A stretch of 64,000 nt of DNA from Streptomyces gilvus (GTDB lineage: Bacteria; Actinomycetota; Actinomycetes; Streptomycetales; Streptomycetaceae), in assembly GCF_022513565.1 (NCBI RefSeq), contig NZ_JAKWBE010000013.1, positions 1 to 64,000 on the forward strand. Direction: 5' to 3'. Numbering within the stretch: the stretch's first letter is position 1; each line of letters begins with the position of its first letter. Both the position numbers and the translations under genes were made by a program. The notes beneath the pieces were generated by a model. The model searched no databases. It was given only the letters and a program-made list of their open reading frames with translations, and was not told the origin of the DNA. Shown here piece after piece: positions 54,410 to 62,863 of this stretch.

Positions 54410-54857
54410 ATCGCCGCGCGGGCGGCGAGAGAAACGTGCGTTCAGATTTTCTCTGCGAGGTTCAAGGCGGCGCCCGCCCGCCTGAACTGGCCGAACATCG
54501 CCGACCGATCCACCGTCGGGCGAGCAGCCGAGGACCTCGCGAGGTGCTGGCAGACGGTCGGACCCAGGCGCGAGCGGGGCCCAACCTGGTGCCACCAGGC
54601 GCAGGTTGTGGGCGTGGAGTCCTTGCGCGTCGCACAGCAAGTTGTCGCCGACGACCGTCCTACGGCCGGATCGCAGGCACAGGGCCGACCAGGGGGCCGA
54701 CCCTCACATCCGCCGCCGGGCCCACCGAGGGCGGTGGCCGGCGTCGCCTCGGGCGAGGGGCAGCCCCCGACCGCGCGTCTCCGGAGGCTCACCGCATGAG
54801 GTGAGCCGCTACCGGAAGACCTCTGGCGGCGGCGCTCGGCATGCCAGACTTTCATCT
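54410..54857. other. Non-coding or decayed segment within the element
   Basis: This 448-base region between the GntR-type regulator and hicB holds no gene I can support. Two open frames (54608-54799 plus strand; 54442-54855 minus strand) exist, but neither shows a ribosome site or a recognisable domain. Transfer and spread genes normally present in such elements would be expected about here and are absent, so this may be a deletion scar. Confidence 0.5.
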
Positions 54858-55073
54858 ATGACGCACGCACTGCATCTGACCGCCGCGGTCATCCGTGAGG
54901 ATGAGTGGTACGTGGCCCGTTGTCTCCAGGTCGAGGTCACCAGCCAGGGGGAGAGCATCGAGGAGGCCCTGGCCAACCTCCGGGAGGCGCTGGAGCTGTA
55001 CTTCGAGGACGCCCCCGCCCCCGAGGTCGTCGCCGACGTGATCACCGCGCCGGTCGAGGTCCGCGTCGCATGA
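54858..55073 (+). CDS. hicB: HicB-type antitoxin
   Basis: A 71-residue HicB-like protein: LHLTAAVIREDEWYVARCLQ, then VTSQGESIEEALANLREALELYFE, the degenerate RNase H-like fold of HicB antitoxins. It is shorter than HicB proteins that carry an added DNA-binding domain, so another regulator may control the operon. Its stop overlaps the hicA start (ATGA). As a stabilising toxin-antitoxin pair it would help keep the island. Confidence 0.88.
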   Translation: MTHALHLTAAVIREDEWYVARCLQVEVTSQGESIEEALANLREALELYFEDAPAPEVVADVITAPVEVRVA

Positions 55074-55294
55074 GCCCCGCCGTCCCCCACGGCCTGTCCG
55101 GCACCGAGATCGCCAAGGCGCTCGAACGCGCAGGCTTCAGCCACATCGCGACCCGGGGCAGCCACGCCAAGTACCGCAAGGACGACCGCACCGTCATCGT
55201 GCCCCTGCACCGCTCTCTTGCGCCCGGCACCCTCCGCTCCATCCTCCGCCAGGCCGACTGGACCGTGGACGACCTCACCGAGCACCTCAAATAG
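55070..55294 (+). CDS. hicA: HicA-type mRNA interferase toxin
   Basis: A 74-residue HicA toxin with the double-stranded RNA-binding-like fold: LSGTEIAKALERAGFSHIATRGSH (catalytic His in RGSHAKYRK), then TVIVPLHRSLAPGTLRSILRQ. It cleaves mRNA when not bound by HicB. Gene order is antitoxin first, the reverse of the classical hicAB order but frequent in actinomycetes. A hairpin directly after the stop ends the operon. Confidence 0.9.
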   Translation: MSPAVPHGLSGTEIAKALERAGFSHIATRGSHAKYRKDDRTVIVPLHRSLAPGTLRSILRQADWTVDDLTEHLK

Positions 55295-55296
55295 TC

Positions 55297-55325
55297 CAGA
55301 GATCCAGACCGGGTCTGGATCTCTG
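55297..55325 (+). terminator. hicBA terminator hairpin
   Basis: Long perfect dyad: AGAGATCCAGACC and its complement flank a single G (55298-55310, 55312-55324), with one more pair outside. It starts three bases after the hicA stop. Confidence 0.7.
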
Positions 55326-55327
55326 AC

Positions 55328-55350
55328 TGACGGCAGTAGTGACGGCAACA
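55328..55350. repeat. Integrase-end motif, copy 2
   Basis: TGACGGCAGTAG followed by TGACGGCAACA, one base shorter than copy 1, placed directly behind the hicBA hairpin and followed by no integrase gene. This may be the opposite end of the integrated element. Confidence 0.5.
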
Positions 55351-55440
55351 ACCACGAACAACCCCGGCCGAACCCGCACCTCAGCGGACCGTCGAACACT
55401 GCTTGACCTGCGAAAACGCAGGCAGAGAGGGGTCGCGTAG

Positions 55441-55854
55441 CACACGTACTATGTGCTGGCGGGGGCTACTCCGGTACTCGTGCATAACTGTGGTGAGGCC
55501 GCGGAGGCTGCCTCTGAGGGGCCGCAAAGTCTCTACCATTACACGAATGAAGCGGGGCACGACGGAATCATTTCGAGTGGCGAGATGAGACCTTCCCTGA
55601 AGGCGAACAACCCGAAGGATGCTCGCTATGGAGATGGCCAGTACCTGACGGACATCCAGCCCGGGACGAAGACGCTCGGACAGCTCTCAGCAGCTTTCTT
55701 GCGGGTCCCATGGGCTGGACGTAAGTTCACTCACTACATCGAAATCGACGTCAGAGGGCTAGACGTAGTGGAAGGGAGGCCAGGAGTGTTCGTGATCCCA
55801 AATAGCGGGCCACTCGATCTAACCGGCCGCATCCTCAGCTCTGGAAGGAACTAG
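55441..55854 (+). pseudogene. Orphan RHS toxin tip: HYD1-type ADP-ribosyltransferase with Hint remnant
   Basis: The frame opens directly after an in-frame TAG with HTYYVLAGATPVLVHNC, the same end of a Hint domain as in the full rhs gene (HTYYVVAGGTPILVHNC), then SLYHYTNEAGHDGIISSGEM, RYGDGQYLTDIQPG, THYIEIDVRGLDVVEG and GPLDLTGRILSSGRN. The latter is the HYD1-signature ADP-ribosyltransferase toxin family. No start codon or ribosome site precedes the Hint piece, so the 138 codons are not expressed as they stand but form an intact cassette that could replace the tip of the active rhs gene by recombination. Its immunity gene follows two bases later. Confidence 0.85.
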
Positions 55855-55856
55855 AG

Positions 55857-56138
55857 GTGAGGTACGTCAAGGTCGCATGGGTTCACGACTTCGCTGATGA
55901 TCCTGTGCTCTATCTCAGCGAACTCGGCGACGACGGATATGAGACTCGGAAGGTGCAGTTCTATCGGGACGGTCGATCCGAATGGGCGGACGAGAGTTTC
56001 GAAACTGCAACTGCCGGCCTCTCGGAAATCCCTTTCCCGCCACTGGAGGAAATTTCCAGTCAACCGGAGTTCACTGCCCAAGTGATTACTCCGGAAGAGT
56101 TCGAGCGCGCATGGAACGAGGCGCACACGGACTTCTGA
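55857..56138 (+). CDS. DUF6881 domain immunity protein
   Basis: A 93-residue soluble protein that matches the DUF6881 pattern: VRYVKVAWVHDFADDPVLYLSE at the start (broken after 20 residues in description), GYETRKVQFYRDGRSEWAD and a C-terminal VITPEEFERAW. It begins with GTG two bases after the orphan toxin tip, with GGAAGGAA upstream. It most likely protects against the HYD1-type toxin. Keeping an intact immunity gene beside a silent toxin tip is typical of orphan modules, since siblings with the active version may still attack. Confidence 0.8.
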   Translation: MRYVKVAWVHDFADDPVLYLSELGDDGYETRKVQFYRDGRSEWADESFETATAGLSEIPFPPLEEISSQPEFTAQVITPEEFERAWNEAHTDF

Positions 56139-56207
56139 CGCGCCGCTGAATTCGTCTTGTGGCGCGCCAGAGCGTAAGAAGCGCTTCCATTCTGGCGGCG
56201 AAAGAAG

Positions 56208-56242
56208 CTCGGGGCCCTGCTGACTTCCAGCAGGGCCCCGAG
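56208..56242. terminator. Bidirectional terminator between second immunity gene and decayed integrase
   Basis: A 15-base stem (56208-56222 with 56228-56242, loop ACTTC) lies 70 bases after the DUF6881 stop and 30 bases beyond the decayed integrase stop. The layout mirrors that at 50366-50400. Confidence 0.8.
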
Positions 56243-56245
56243 TCG

Positions 56246-56280
56246 TTTGACGGCAACGCTGACGGCAACGCTCAGCGCAC
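56246..56280. repeat. Integrase-end motif, copy 3
   Basis: TTTGACGGCAACGC followed by TGACGGCAACGCTCAGCGCAC, again covering an integrase stop codon and again placed four bases after a terminator. It is the same arrangement as copy 1 with sequence drift. Confidence 0.55.
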
Positions 56281-56795
56281 GACGGCTGCGGCGGGTGGGT
56301 CGTCGTGGTCGCCATCGGTCGACCTGACGGCGTTGCCGAGGGTGTCGATGGCCTGGCGCTGGAGGCGGAGTCGGACGTGGGCGTAGACGCCAGCGGTGAC
56401 GCCGATGTGGGCGTGACCCAACAACGCCTTGATCACGACGAGGTCGACGCCCTGTTCCAGAAGCAGGGTGGCGGTCGAGTGCCGCAGGTCGTGGAAGCGG
56501 ATGCGGCGGAGCCCGGCCCGGTTGAGGAGTCGGCTGAAGCTGCGGGTGAGGTTGGCGGGTTCGAGAGGGCTGCCGGTGGGGGTGGTGAACATGAGGCCGT
56601 TGTCCGACCAGTCCATTCCCGCGGCCCGGCGTGCTTCCTCCTGTTGTTCTCGGTGAATCTTCAGCGAGTCGTGCATTCGGTGGGGAGGACGATGCGACGT
56701 TCGGATGCGCGGGTCTTGGTTTGCAGGACGGTCAGTCCGCCGGTGCGGGTGCGCTGGAGGGAACGGTGGATGGCGGCGGTTCCCGTGTTGATTAA
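56272..56795 (-). pseudogene. Decayed second integrase (C-terminal half, frameshifted)
   Basis: The 134 codons from 56676 to 56272 encode FTTPTGSPLEPANLTRSF, RFHDLRHSTATLLLEQGVD, LGHAHIGVT and VYAHVRLRLQRQAIDTLGNAV, the catalytic half of an integrase very close to the intact one at 50432. The segment just upstream (INTGTAAIHRSLQRTRTGG, TKTRASERRIVLPTE) continues it in another frame, so a frameshift lies near 56670. Homology ends near 56795; the N-terminal half and the first catalytic Arg are lost. It is a relic of an earlier insertion. Confidence 0.85.
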
Positions 56796-56866
56796 CTGTC
56801 GAGGCCTGCTGTACGCGCAGGATCTCCGCTGAGGGAAAGTGTCCTGGCGGGGCTTCTGCGTGCGGC

Positions 56867-56898
56867 GACGGCAGTAGTTGACGGCAACGTCAGTGGAC
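56867..56898. repeat. Integrase-end motif, copy 4, with tail of a third integrase
   Basis: GACGGCAGTAG followed by TTGACGGCAACGTCAGTGGAC is nearly identical to copy 1. Reading the minus strand upwards from the stop at 56890 gives DGDDPPLCGATVH, the same ending as the intact integrase (DGDDPPLCAAPVR), but the match stops after about 40 bases. This is the remaining tail of a third integrase. Confidence 0.7.
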
Positions 56899-57049
56899 GG
56901 TGGCTCCGCACAGCGGCGGGTCATCGCCGTCGTCGCGGGTCGACTCGTCGGATCCTGGTCCGTCACGGGCTGGTGGAGCCTGGGGCTCGGCACCGGGAGT
57001 GGTCGGATTACAAGCGCTGGCAGCGGGACCGGGCAATGGGCCGACGACC

Positions 57050-57355
57050 TCAGCGAGTGATGAAATCGGCGATGGCCGCGATTCTGTGGATGATCTCGGC
57101 TTCTGTGCCTGGGAACGAGCGGCCGAGGATGTCGATGTCGCGGGTCATTCGACGTGCGCCGAACTGGGCGAGCAGCAGGCCACCCTTGAGGACGAAGTGC
57201 TCCCGGCCCAGGGGCGATGAGGCCAGGCGATAGAGGAACCGTGCGAGGACGTACTCGACCATGACCTCGTCCGTGGACCGGCTGTTGCGGCGGGCCAGCT
57301 TGCGCAGGTCGTTTCAGACGCGGCCGGCGGTGGTGCCGCGGGTGGGGTTGGCCAT
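57050..57355 (-). pseudogene. Broken AbiEii-type nucleotidyltransferase toxin
   Basis: The frame begins MANPTRGTTAGRV, hits a TGA at 57314-57316, then continues with NDLRKLARRNSRSTDE and MVEYVLARFLYRLASSPLGR, FVLKGGLLL and RMTRDIDILG, the N-terminal part of AbiEii/AbiGii nucleotidyltransferases. It then runs into a stop at 57050 after about 100 codons, although the family is usually over 200 residues. One nonsense change plus loss of the C-terminal half make it inactive. Its start overlaps the stop of the AbiEi gene (TGATG), the usual coupled arrangement. Confidence 0.82.
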
Positions 57356-57969
57356 CAGGCGAGCACCGCCTCTACGGCGGGGTGGACGACGGCAAGAGCG
57401 TCCAACTCGCGTGCGATGTACTGGAGTTCGCCGACCCCGCCGCGTCCGCTCCGGCGCAGGTAGCGGCCGAGTGCGGACAGGGCGAGGGTCTCGCCTAGGC
57501 GACTGCGGTGGCGCATCGCGTCGACGACGCTGCGGGCCGCGTTGTACACGGGGATGGTCTCTCCCGGGGCTGCTTCGAACCGTTCGACACCGAGGGCGAA
57601 GGTCTTTGAGGCGTACTGCGCCACCACGGTCGGCGGGTAGGCGATTGTGGGGCGGCGGGTACCGCGTGGCACGGCGATGTGTACTGCTGTGGGGATGTCG
57701 TCGATCAGCTCGTGCAGGGCGAGGGCGGATTCACCGCATACGACGGCGCGAGGGGCCCGTGCGCATACGGCCAGAAGATCTGCGTGTGCCGTCTCCGGGG
57801 CGTCTGCCCGCCGATACACACCCCGGGACAGTTCGTCTATCTCGCCTTCCGTGACCAAGTGCGCCAGATCGCGAGGGGAGAGCAGGGCCTGGCGTGCCTG
57901 CGCCGTCGTGGAGGTGGGGGCGAGGGCGGCCAGCCGCTGCTCCAAACGCGAGTTCTCCGCAGCGCTCAT
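57355..57969 (-). CDS. abiEi: AbiEi-type antitoxin of a type IV toxin-antitoxin system
   Basis: A 204-residue protein with an N-terminal winged-helix region (TTAQARQALLSPRDLAHLV, YRRADAP) and a C-terminal AbiEi domain (AVVCGESALALHELI, TAVHIAVPRGTRRP, VYNAARSVVDAMR). AbiEi represses its operon and counters the AbiEii toxin, which together give phage abortive infection. Here the antitoxin is intact but the toxin gene downstream is broken, so phage defence is probably lost. It sits at the right end of the island, before sdaA. Confidence 0.88.
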   Translation of the reverse strand: MSAAENSRLEQRLAALAPTSTTAQARQALLSPRDLAHLVTEGEIDELSRGVYRRADAPETAHADLLAVCARAPRAVVCGESALALHELIDDIPTAVHIAVPRGTRRPTIAYPPTVVAQYASKTFALGVERFEAAPGETIPVYNAARSVVDAMRHRSRLGETLALSALGRYLRRSGRGGVGELQYIARELDALAVVHPAVEAVLA

Positions 57970-58095
57970 GTATCGAATAGCACCCCTCTAGGGACCTTAG
58001 GGGGCGATTTGCTACATCCCGGGAGTGGCTGACGGTCAGGGCGGACCGGCACAGTGACCGAGAGAGCCGCGAACTTCCAGGTCGGGTCGGTTGCC

Positions 58096-59463
<1,368 letters not shown>

Positions 59464-59481
59464 GGGAACTCCTCCGGAAAG

Positions 59482-59513
59482 GGTGGGGGCACACGTCGTC
59501 GGGTGCCCCCACC
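59482..59513 (-). terminator. Hairpin between glyA and sdaA
   Basis: An 11-base perfect stem (59482-59492 with 59503-59513, ten-base loop) lies seven bases after the glyA stop and 19 bases before the sdaA start. It may reduce read-through into sdaA. Confidence 0.65.
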
Positions 59514-59519
59514 GGGGAA

Positions 59520-60803
59520 CTACTTGTTCAGGCCGGGGTACAGCGGGTGCTTGTCGGCAAGCGCCTTCACCCGGGCCTTCAGCGCCTCCGCGTCGTCCTT
59601 CCCGAAGGGAGAGGGCGCCTTCAGCGTCTCGGCGATGACGTCCGCGACCTCGGCGAAGTCCTCGGCCGTGAAGCCGCGGGTCGCCAGGGCCGGCGTACCG
59701 ATCCGCAGGCCCGAGGTCACCATCGGCGGACGCGGGTCGTCGGGGACGGCATTGCGGTTGACCGTGATGCCGACCTCGTGGAGACGGTCCTCGGCCTGCT
59801 GTCCGTCCAGCTCGGACGCGCGCAGGTCGACGAGGAGCAGGTGCACGTCCGTGCCGCCGGACAGGACGTTCACCCCGGCCTCCCGGGCGTCGGCAGCCGT
59901 CAGCCGCTCGGCGAGGATGCGCGCACCGTCCACCGTACGCCGCTGGCGCTCCTTGAACTCCTCGCTCGCCGCGACCTTGAAGGACACCGCCTTCGCCGCG
60001 ATCACGTGCTCCAGCGGACCGCCCTGGAAGCCCGGGAAGACCGAGGAGTTCAGCTTCTTCGCGAAGTCCTTGCCGCGGGCCAGGATGATGCCGCCGCGCG
60101 GGCCGCCGAGCGTCTTGTGCGTGGTGGAGGTGACGACGTCGGCATACGGCACCGGGTTCGGGTGCAGCCCGGCCGCCACCAGGCCCGCGAAGTGCGCCAT
60201 GTCGACCCACAGGTACGCCTCGACCTCGTCCGCGATCCGGCGGAACTCGGCGAAGTCCAGCTGACGCGGGTACGCCGACCAGCCGGCGATGATCACCTTC
60301 GGCCGGTGCTCCCTGGCCAGCTTCTCCAGCTCGGCCATGTCGACCAGTCCGGTCGCCGGGTCCACGTGGTAGGCCACCACGTTGAACTGCTTGCCGGAGA
60401 AGTTCAGCCGCATCCCGTGGGTGAGGTGGCCGCCGTGGGCGAGGTCGAGCCCGAGGATGGTGTCGCCGGGCTGGGCCAGCGCGAACAGGGCGGCCTGGTT
60501 GGCGGAGGCGCCGGAGTGGGGCTGGACGTTGGCGTACTCGGCGCCGAACAGCTCCTTGAGGCGGTCGATGGCGATCTGCTCGGCGACGTCGACGTGCTCG
60601 CAGCCGCCGTAGTAGCGGCGGCCCGGGTAGCCCTCCGCGTACTTGTTGGTGAGGACCGAGCCCTGCGCCTCCATGACCGCGAGCGGAGCGAAGTTCTCCG
60701 AGGCGATCATCTCGAGGGTGGACTGCTGGCGCACCAGCTCGGCGTCGACCGCGGCGGCGATCTCCGGGTCGAGCTCGTGCAGGGACGTGTTCAGGACGGT
60801 CAT
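59520..60803 (-). CDS. glyA: Serine hydroxymethyltransferase GlyA
   Basis: A 427-residue fold-type I pyridoxal enzyme that interconverts serine and glycine with tetrahydrofolate. Conserved blocks include LEMIASENFA, TNKYAEGYPGRRYYGG, VQPHSGASANQAA, WVDMAHFAGLVAAG and the cofactor Lys in TTHKTLGGPRGG. It starts 14 bases after the gcvH stop and is co-transcribed with it. In this cluster it uses methylene-tetrahydrofolate from glycine cleavage to make serine. Confidence 0.97.
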   Translation of the reverse strand: MTVLNTSLHELDPEIAAAVDAELVRQQSTLEMIASENFAPLAVMEAQGSVLTNKYAEGYPGRRYYGGCEHVDVAEQIAIDRLKELFGAEYANVQPHSGASANQAALFALAQPGDTILGLDLAHGGHLTHGMRLNFSGKQFNVVAYHVDPATGLVDMAELEKLAREHRPKVIIAGWSAYPRQLDFAEFRRIADEVEAYLWVDMAHFAGLVAAGLHPNPVPYADVVTSTTHKTLGGPRGGIILARGKDFAKKLNSSVFPGFQGGPLEHVIAAKAVSFKVAASEEFKERQRRTVDGARILAERLTAADAREAGVNVLSGGTDVHLLLVDLRASELDGQQAEDRLHEVGITVNRNAVPDDPRPPMVTSGLRIGTPALATRGFTAEDFAEVADVIAETLKAPSPFGKDDAEALKARVKALADKHPLYPGLNK

Positions 60804-60817
60804 TCGGCCTCTGCTCC

Positions 60818-61195
60818 TCAGCCGGCGTTCTGGGCGGTGTACTCGTCGGCGGAGAGCAGGTCGGCGGGCTCCTCGGCGACGCGCACCTTGAAGAGCCAGC
60901 CGCCCTCGAAGGGGGCCGAGTTGACGAGGGACGGGTCGTTCACCACGTCCTCGTTGATCTCGGTGACCTCACCGGTGACGGGGGAGTACAGGTCGCTGAC
61001 CGACTTGGTCGACTCCAGTTCGCCGCAAGTCTCGCCCGCGGTCACGGCGGAGCCCACCTCGGGAAGCTGGGCGTAGACGACGTCGCCGAGCGCGTTGGCC
61101 GCGAACTCGGTGATGCCGACCGTCGAGACGCCGTCCTCGGCGGCCGACAGCCACTCGTGCTCCTTGCTGTAGCGCAGCTGCTGGGGGTTGCTCAT
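60818..61195 (-). CDS. gcvH: Glycine cleavage system H protein
   Basis: A 125-residue lipoyl carrier protein. VGITEFAANALGDVVYAQLP and the lipoylation Lys in GELESTKSVSDLYSPVTGEV are conserved. It carries the aminomethyl group between the P, T and L proteins. The P and L genes are not in the window. AGGAGAATTC precedes the ATG. Confidence 0.96.
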   Translation of the reverse strand: MSNPQQLRYSKEHEWLSAAEDGVSTVGITEFAANALGDVVYAQLPEVGSAVTAGETCGELESTKSVSDLYSPVTGEVTEINEDVVNDPSLVNSAPFEGGWLFKVRVAEEPADLLSADEYTAQNAG

Positions 61196-61275
61196 AGCCT
61201 GAATTCTCCTGTACGCGGGTGATGAGGAATGCCGGGGGACTGCTGGGGAGGTGGACGGGCGGCGGGCAGGCGGAC

Positions 61276-61296
61276 GGGGCCCCGGAGCGGGGCCCC
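61276..61296 (-). terminator. Hairpin between gcvT and gcvH
   Basis: GGGGCCCC arms around a five-base GGAGC loop lie in the 111-base gap, 11 bases after the gcvT stop. It may be a partial terminator or a transcript-stabilising stem, since gcvH-glyA seem to belong to the same unit. Confidence 0.55.
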
Positions 61297-61306
61297 CGCA
61301 CAGTCT

Positions 61307-62425
61307 CTACTTCTGCCGCTTGTAGAAGGGCAGTGCCACGACCTCGTACGGCTCGTGGCTGCCTCGGATGTCCACACCGACCCCGGACGTGCCGGGCGCC
61401 GAGTGCGCCGCGTCGACGTAGGCCATCGCGATCGGCCTGCCCAGCGTGGGGGAGGGGGCGCCGGAGGTGACCTCGCCGATCACCTCGCCGCCGGCCACGA
61501 CCGGGTACCCGGCGCGCGGGACGCGGCGGCCCTCGGCGATCAGGCCGACCAGGACGCGCGGCGGGTTCTCCTGGGCGCGGGCGGCGGCCTCGGCGAGCGC
61601 CTCGCGGCCCACGAAGTCGCCATCCTTCTCGAACTTCACCACCCGGCCGAGCCCGGCGTCGAAGGGCGTCAGCTCGGTGCTCAGCTCGTGCCCGTACAGC
61701 GGCATGCCCGCCTCCAGGCGCAGGGTGTCCCGGCAGGACAGCCCGCAGGGGACCAGGCCGGCGGCCTCGCCCGCCTTGCTCAGCGCCTGCCACAGCTCGA
61801 CGGCGTGCTCGGGCTTCACGAACAACTCGAAGCCGTCCTCGCCGGTGTAGCCGGTGCGGGCGATCAGCGCGGGGACGCCGGCGACCGTGCCGGGCAGGCC
61901 CGCGTAGTACTTGAGGCCGTCGAGGTCGGCGTCGGTGAGGGAGGCGAGGATGCCGGGCGAATCGGGGCCCTGGACGGCGATGAGGGCGTAGGCGTCGCGG
62001 TCGTCGCGCACCTCGGCGTCGAAGCCGGCCGCGCGCTCGGTCAGCGCGTCCAGCACGACCTGGGCGTTGGAGGCGTTGGCGACGACCAGGTACTCGGTCT
62101 CGGCGAGCCGGTAGACGATCAGGTCGTCCAGGATGCCGCCGTCGGCCCGGCAGATCATGGTGTAGCGGGCGCGGCCCACGGCGACGGACGCGATGTTCCC
62201 GACCAGGGCGTGGTTCAGCAGGGCGGCGGCCTGCGGGCCGGTGACGGTGATCTCGCCCATGTGGGAGAGGTCGAAGAGGCCGGCCCGGGTGCGCACGGCC
62301 AGGTGCTCGTCGCGCTCGGAGCCGTAGCGCAGCGGCATGTCCCAGCCGGCGAAGTCGGTCATCGTCGCACCCAGCGAACGATGCAGGGCATCGAGCGCGG
62401 TACGGCGGAGTTCGGTGCTGCTCAT
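61307..62425 (-). CDS. gcvT: Glycine cleavage system aminomethyltransferase (T protein)
   Basis: A 372-residue folate-dependent T protein that frees ammonia from the aminomethyl group on GcvH and forms methylene-tetrahydrofolate. Conserved segments are DFAGWDMPLRYG, LFDLSHMGEI, YTGEDGFELF, CGLSCRDTLRLEAGMPLYGHEL and a C-terminal barrel with AYVDAAHSAPG. ATG 62425 is the conserved MSSTELRRTALDALH start. It is the first gene of the cluster and is preceded by a tandem glycine riboswitch. Confidence 0.96.
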   Translation of the reverse strand: MSSTELRRTALDALHRSLGATMTDFAGWDMPLRYGSERDEHLAVRTRAGLFDLSHMGEITVTGPQAAALLNHALVGNIASVAVGRARYTMICRADGGILDDLIVYRLAETEYLVVANASNAQVVLDALTERAAGFDAEVRDDRDAYALIAVQGPDSPGILASLTDADLDGLKYYAGLPGTVAGVPALIARTGYTGEDGFELFVKPEHAVELWQALSKAGEAAGLVPCGLSCRDTLRLEAGMPLYGHELSTELTPFDAGLGRVVKFEKDGDFVGREALAEAAARAQENPPRVLVGLIAEGRRVPRAGYPVVAGGEVIGEVTSGAPSPTLGRPIAMAYVDAAHSAPGTSGVGVDIRGSHEPYEVVALPFYKRQK

Positions 62426-62468
62426 CGGACGGTCGTCTCCCAGGGCATGACGGGACAGGGCGAGGTCA

Positions 62469-62695
62469 TTCCTCCCCATCTGTCATCGGTACCTGAGAGG
62501 TTCGCCCTGATCACGCGAATGAACGGGCTTGCACCGTGGGTGGGGCCACCGCACGGCGGCCCGCTTTTCAGATGTGCCTCGCCCGCGCGGTAACGGGGCC
62601 TGAGAGATTCAAGGGAGGGACTTGCTCCTTCGGCGCCCCGGCGACGCAGACGTGTCGGCGTGCTGGGGACTCTCCCGCGCGGATTCAAACGGCCG
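62469..62695 (-). promoter_or_regulatory. Tandem glycine riboswitch upstream of gcvT
   Basis: On the gcvT strand two glycine aptamers follow one another. The 5' aptamer (about 62590-62695) has GCGGGAGAGTCC, GGAGCAAGTCC and ATCTCTCAGG; the 3' aptamer (about 62470-62585) has GTGCAAGCCCG and ACCTCTCAGGTACCG, ending 45 bases before the gcvT start. These purine-rich and CTCTCAGG elements are the signature of glycine riboswitches, which turn on glycine cleavage when glycine is high. No clear intrinsic terminator follows, so control of translation start is likely. Confidence 0.9.
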
Positions 62696-62863
62696 GTATG
62701 CAGTTGCGCGGACATCATTGCATGCCTCGTCCGCTCGCGTCAGACCGCTCTTTGTGACGGGCCTGTGGCCGGAACCGAACGGAACCGCGAGACACCGTGC
62801 ATTACCTTCTCTTTACATTCAGTGGGGACAAGCTTTCCTGACCCCCCAGGGAGGACGATCACG

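Noticed and set aside
54442..54855. Open frames in the gap before hicB (also 54608-54799 on the plus strand)
   Set aside because: No recognisable domain, no ribosome site, low-complexity composition. Reported as a segment without a supported gene.
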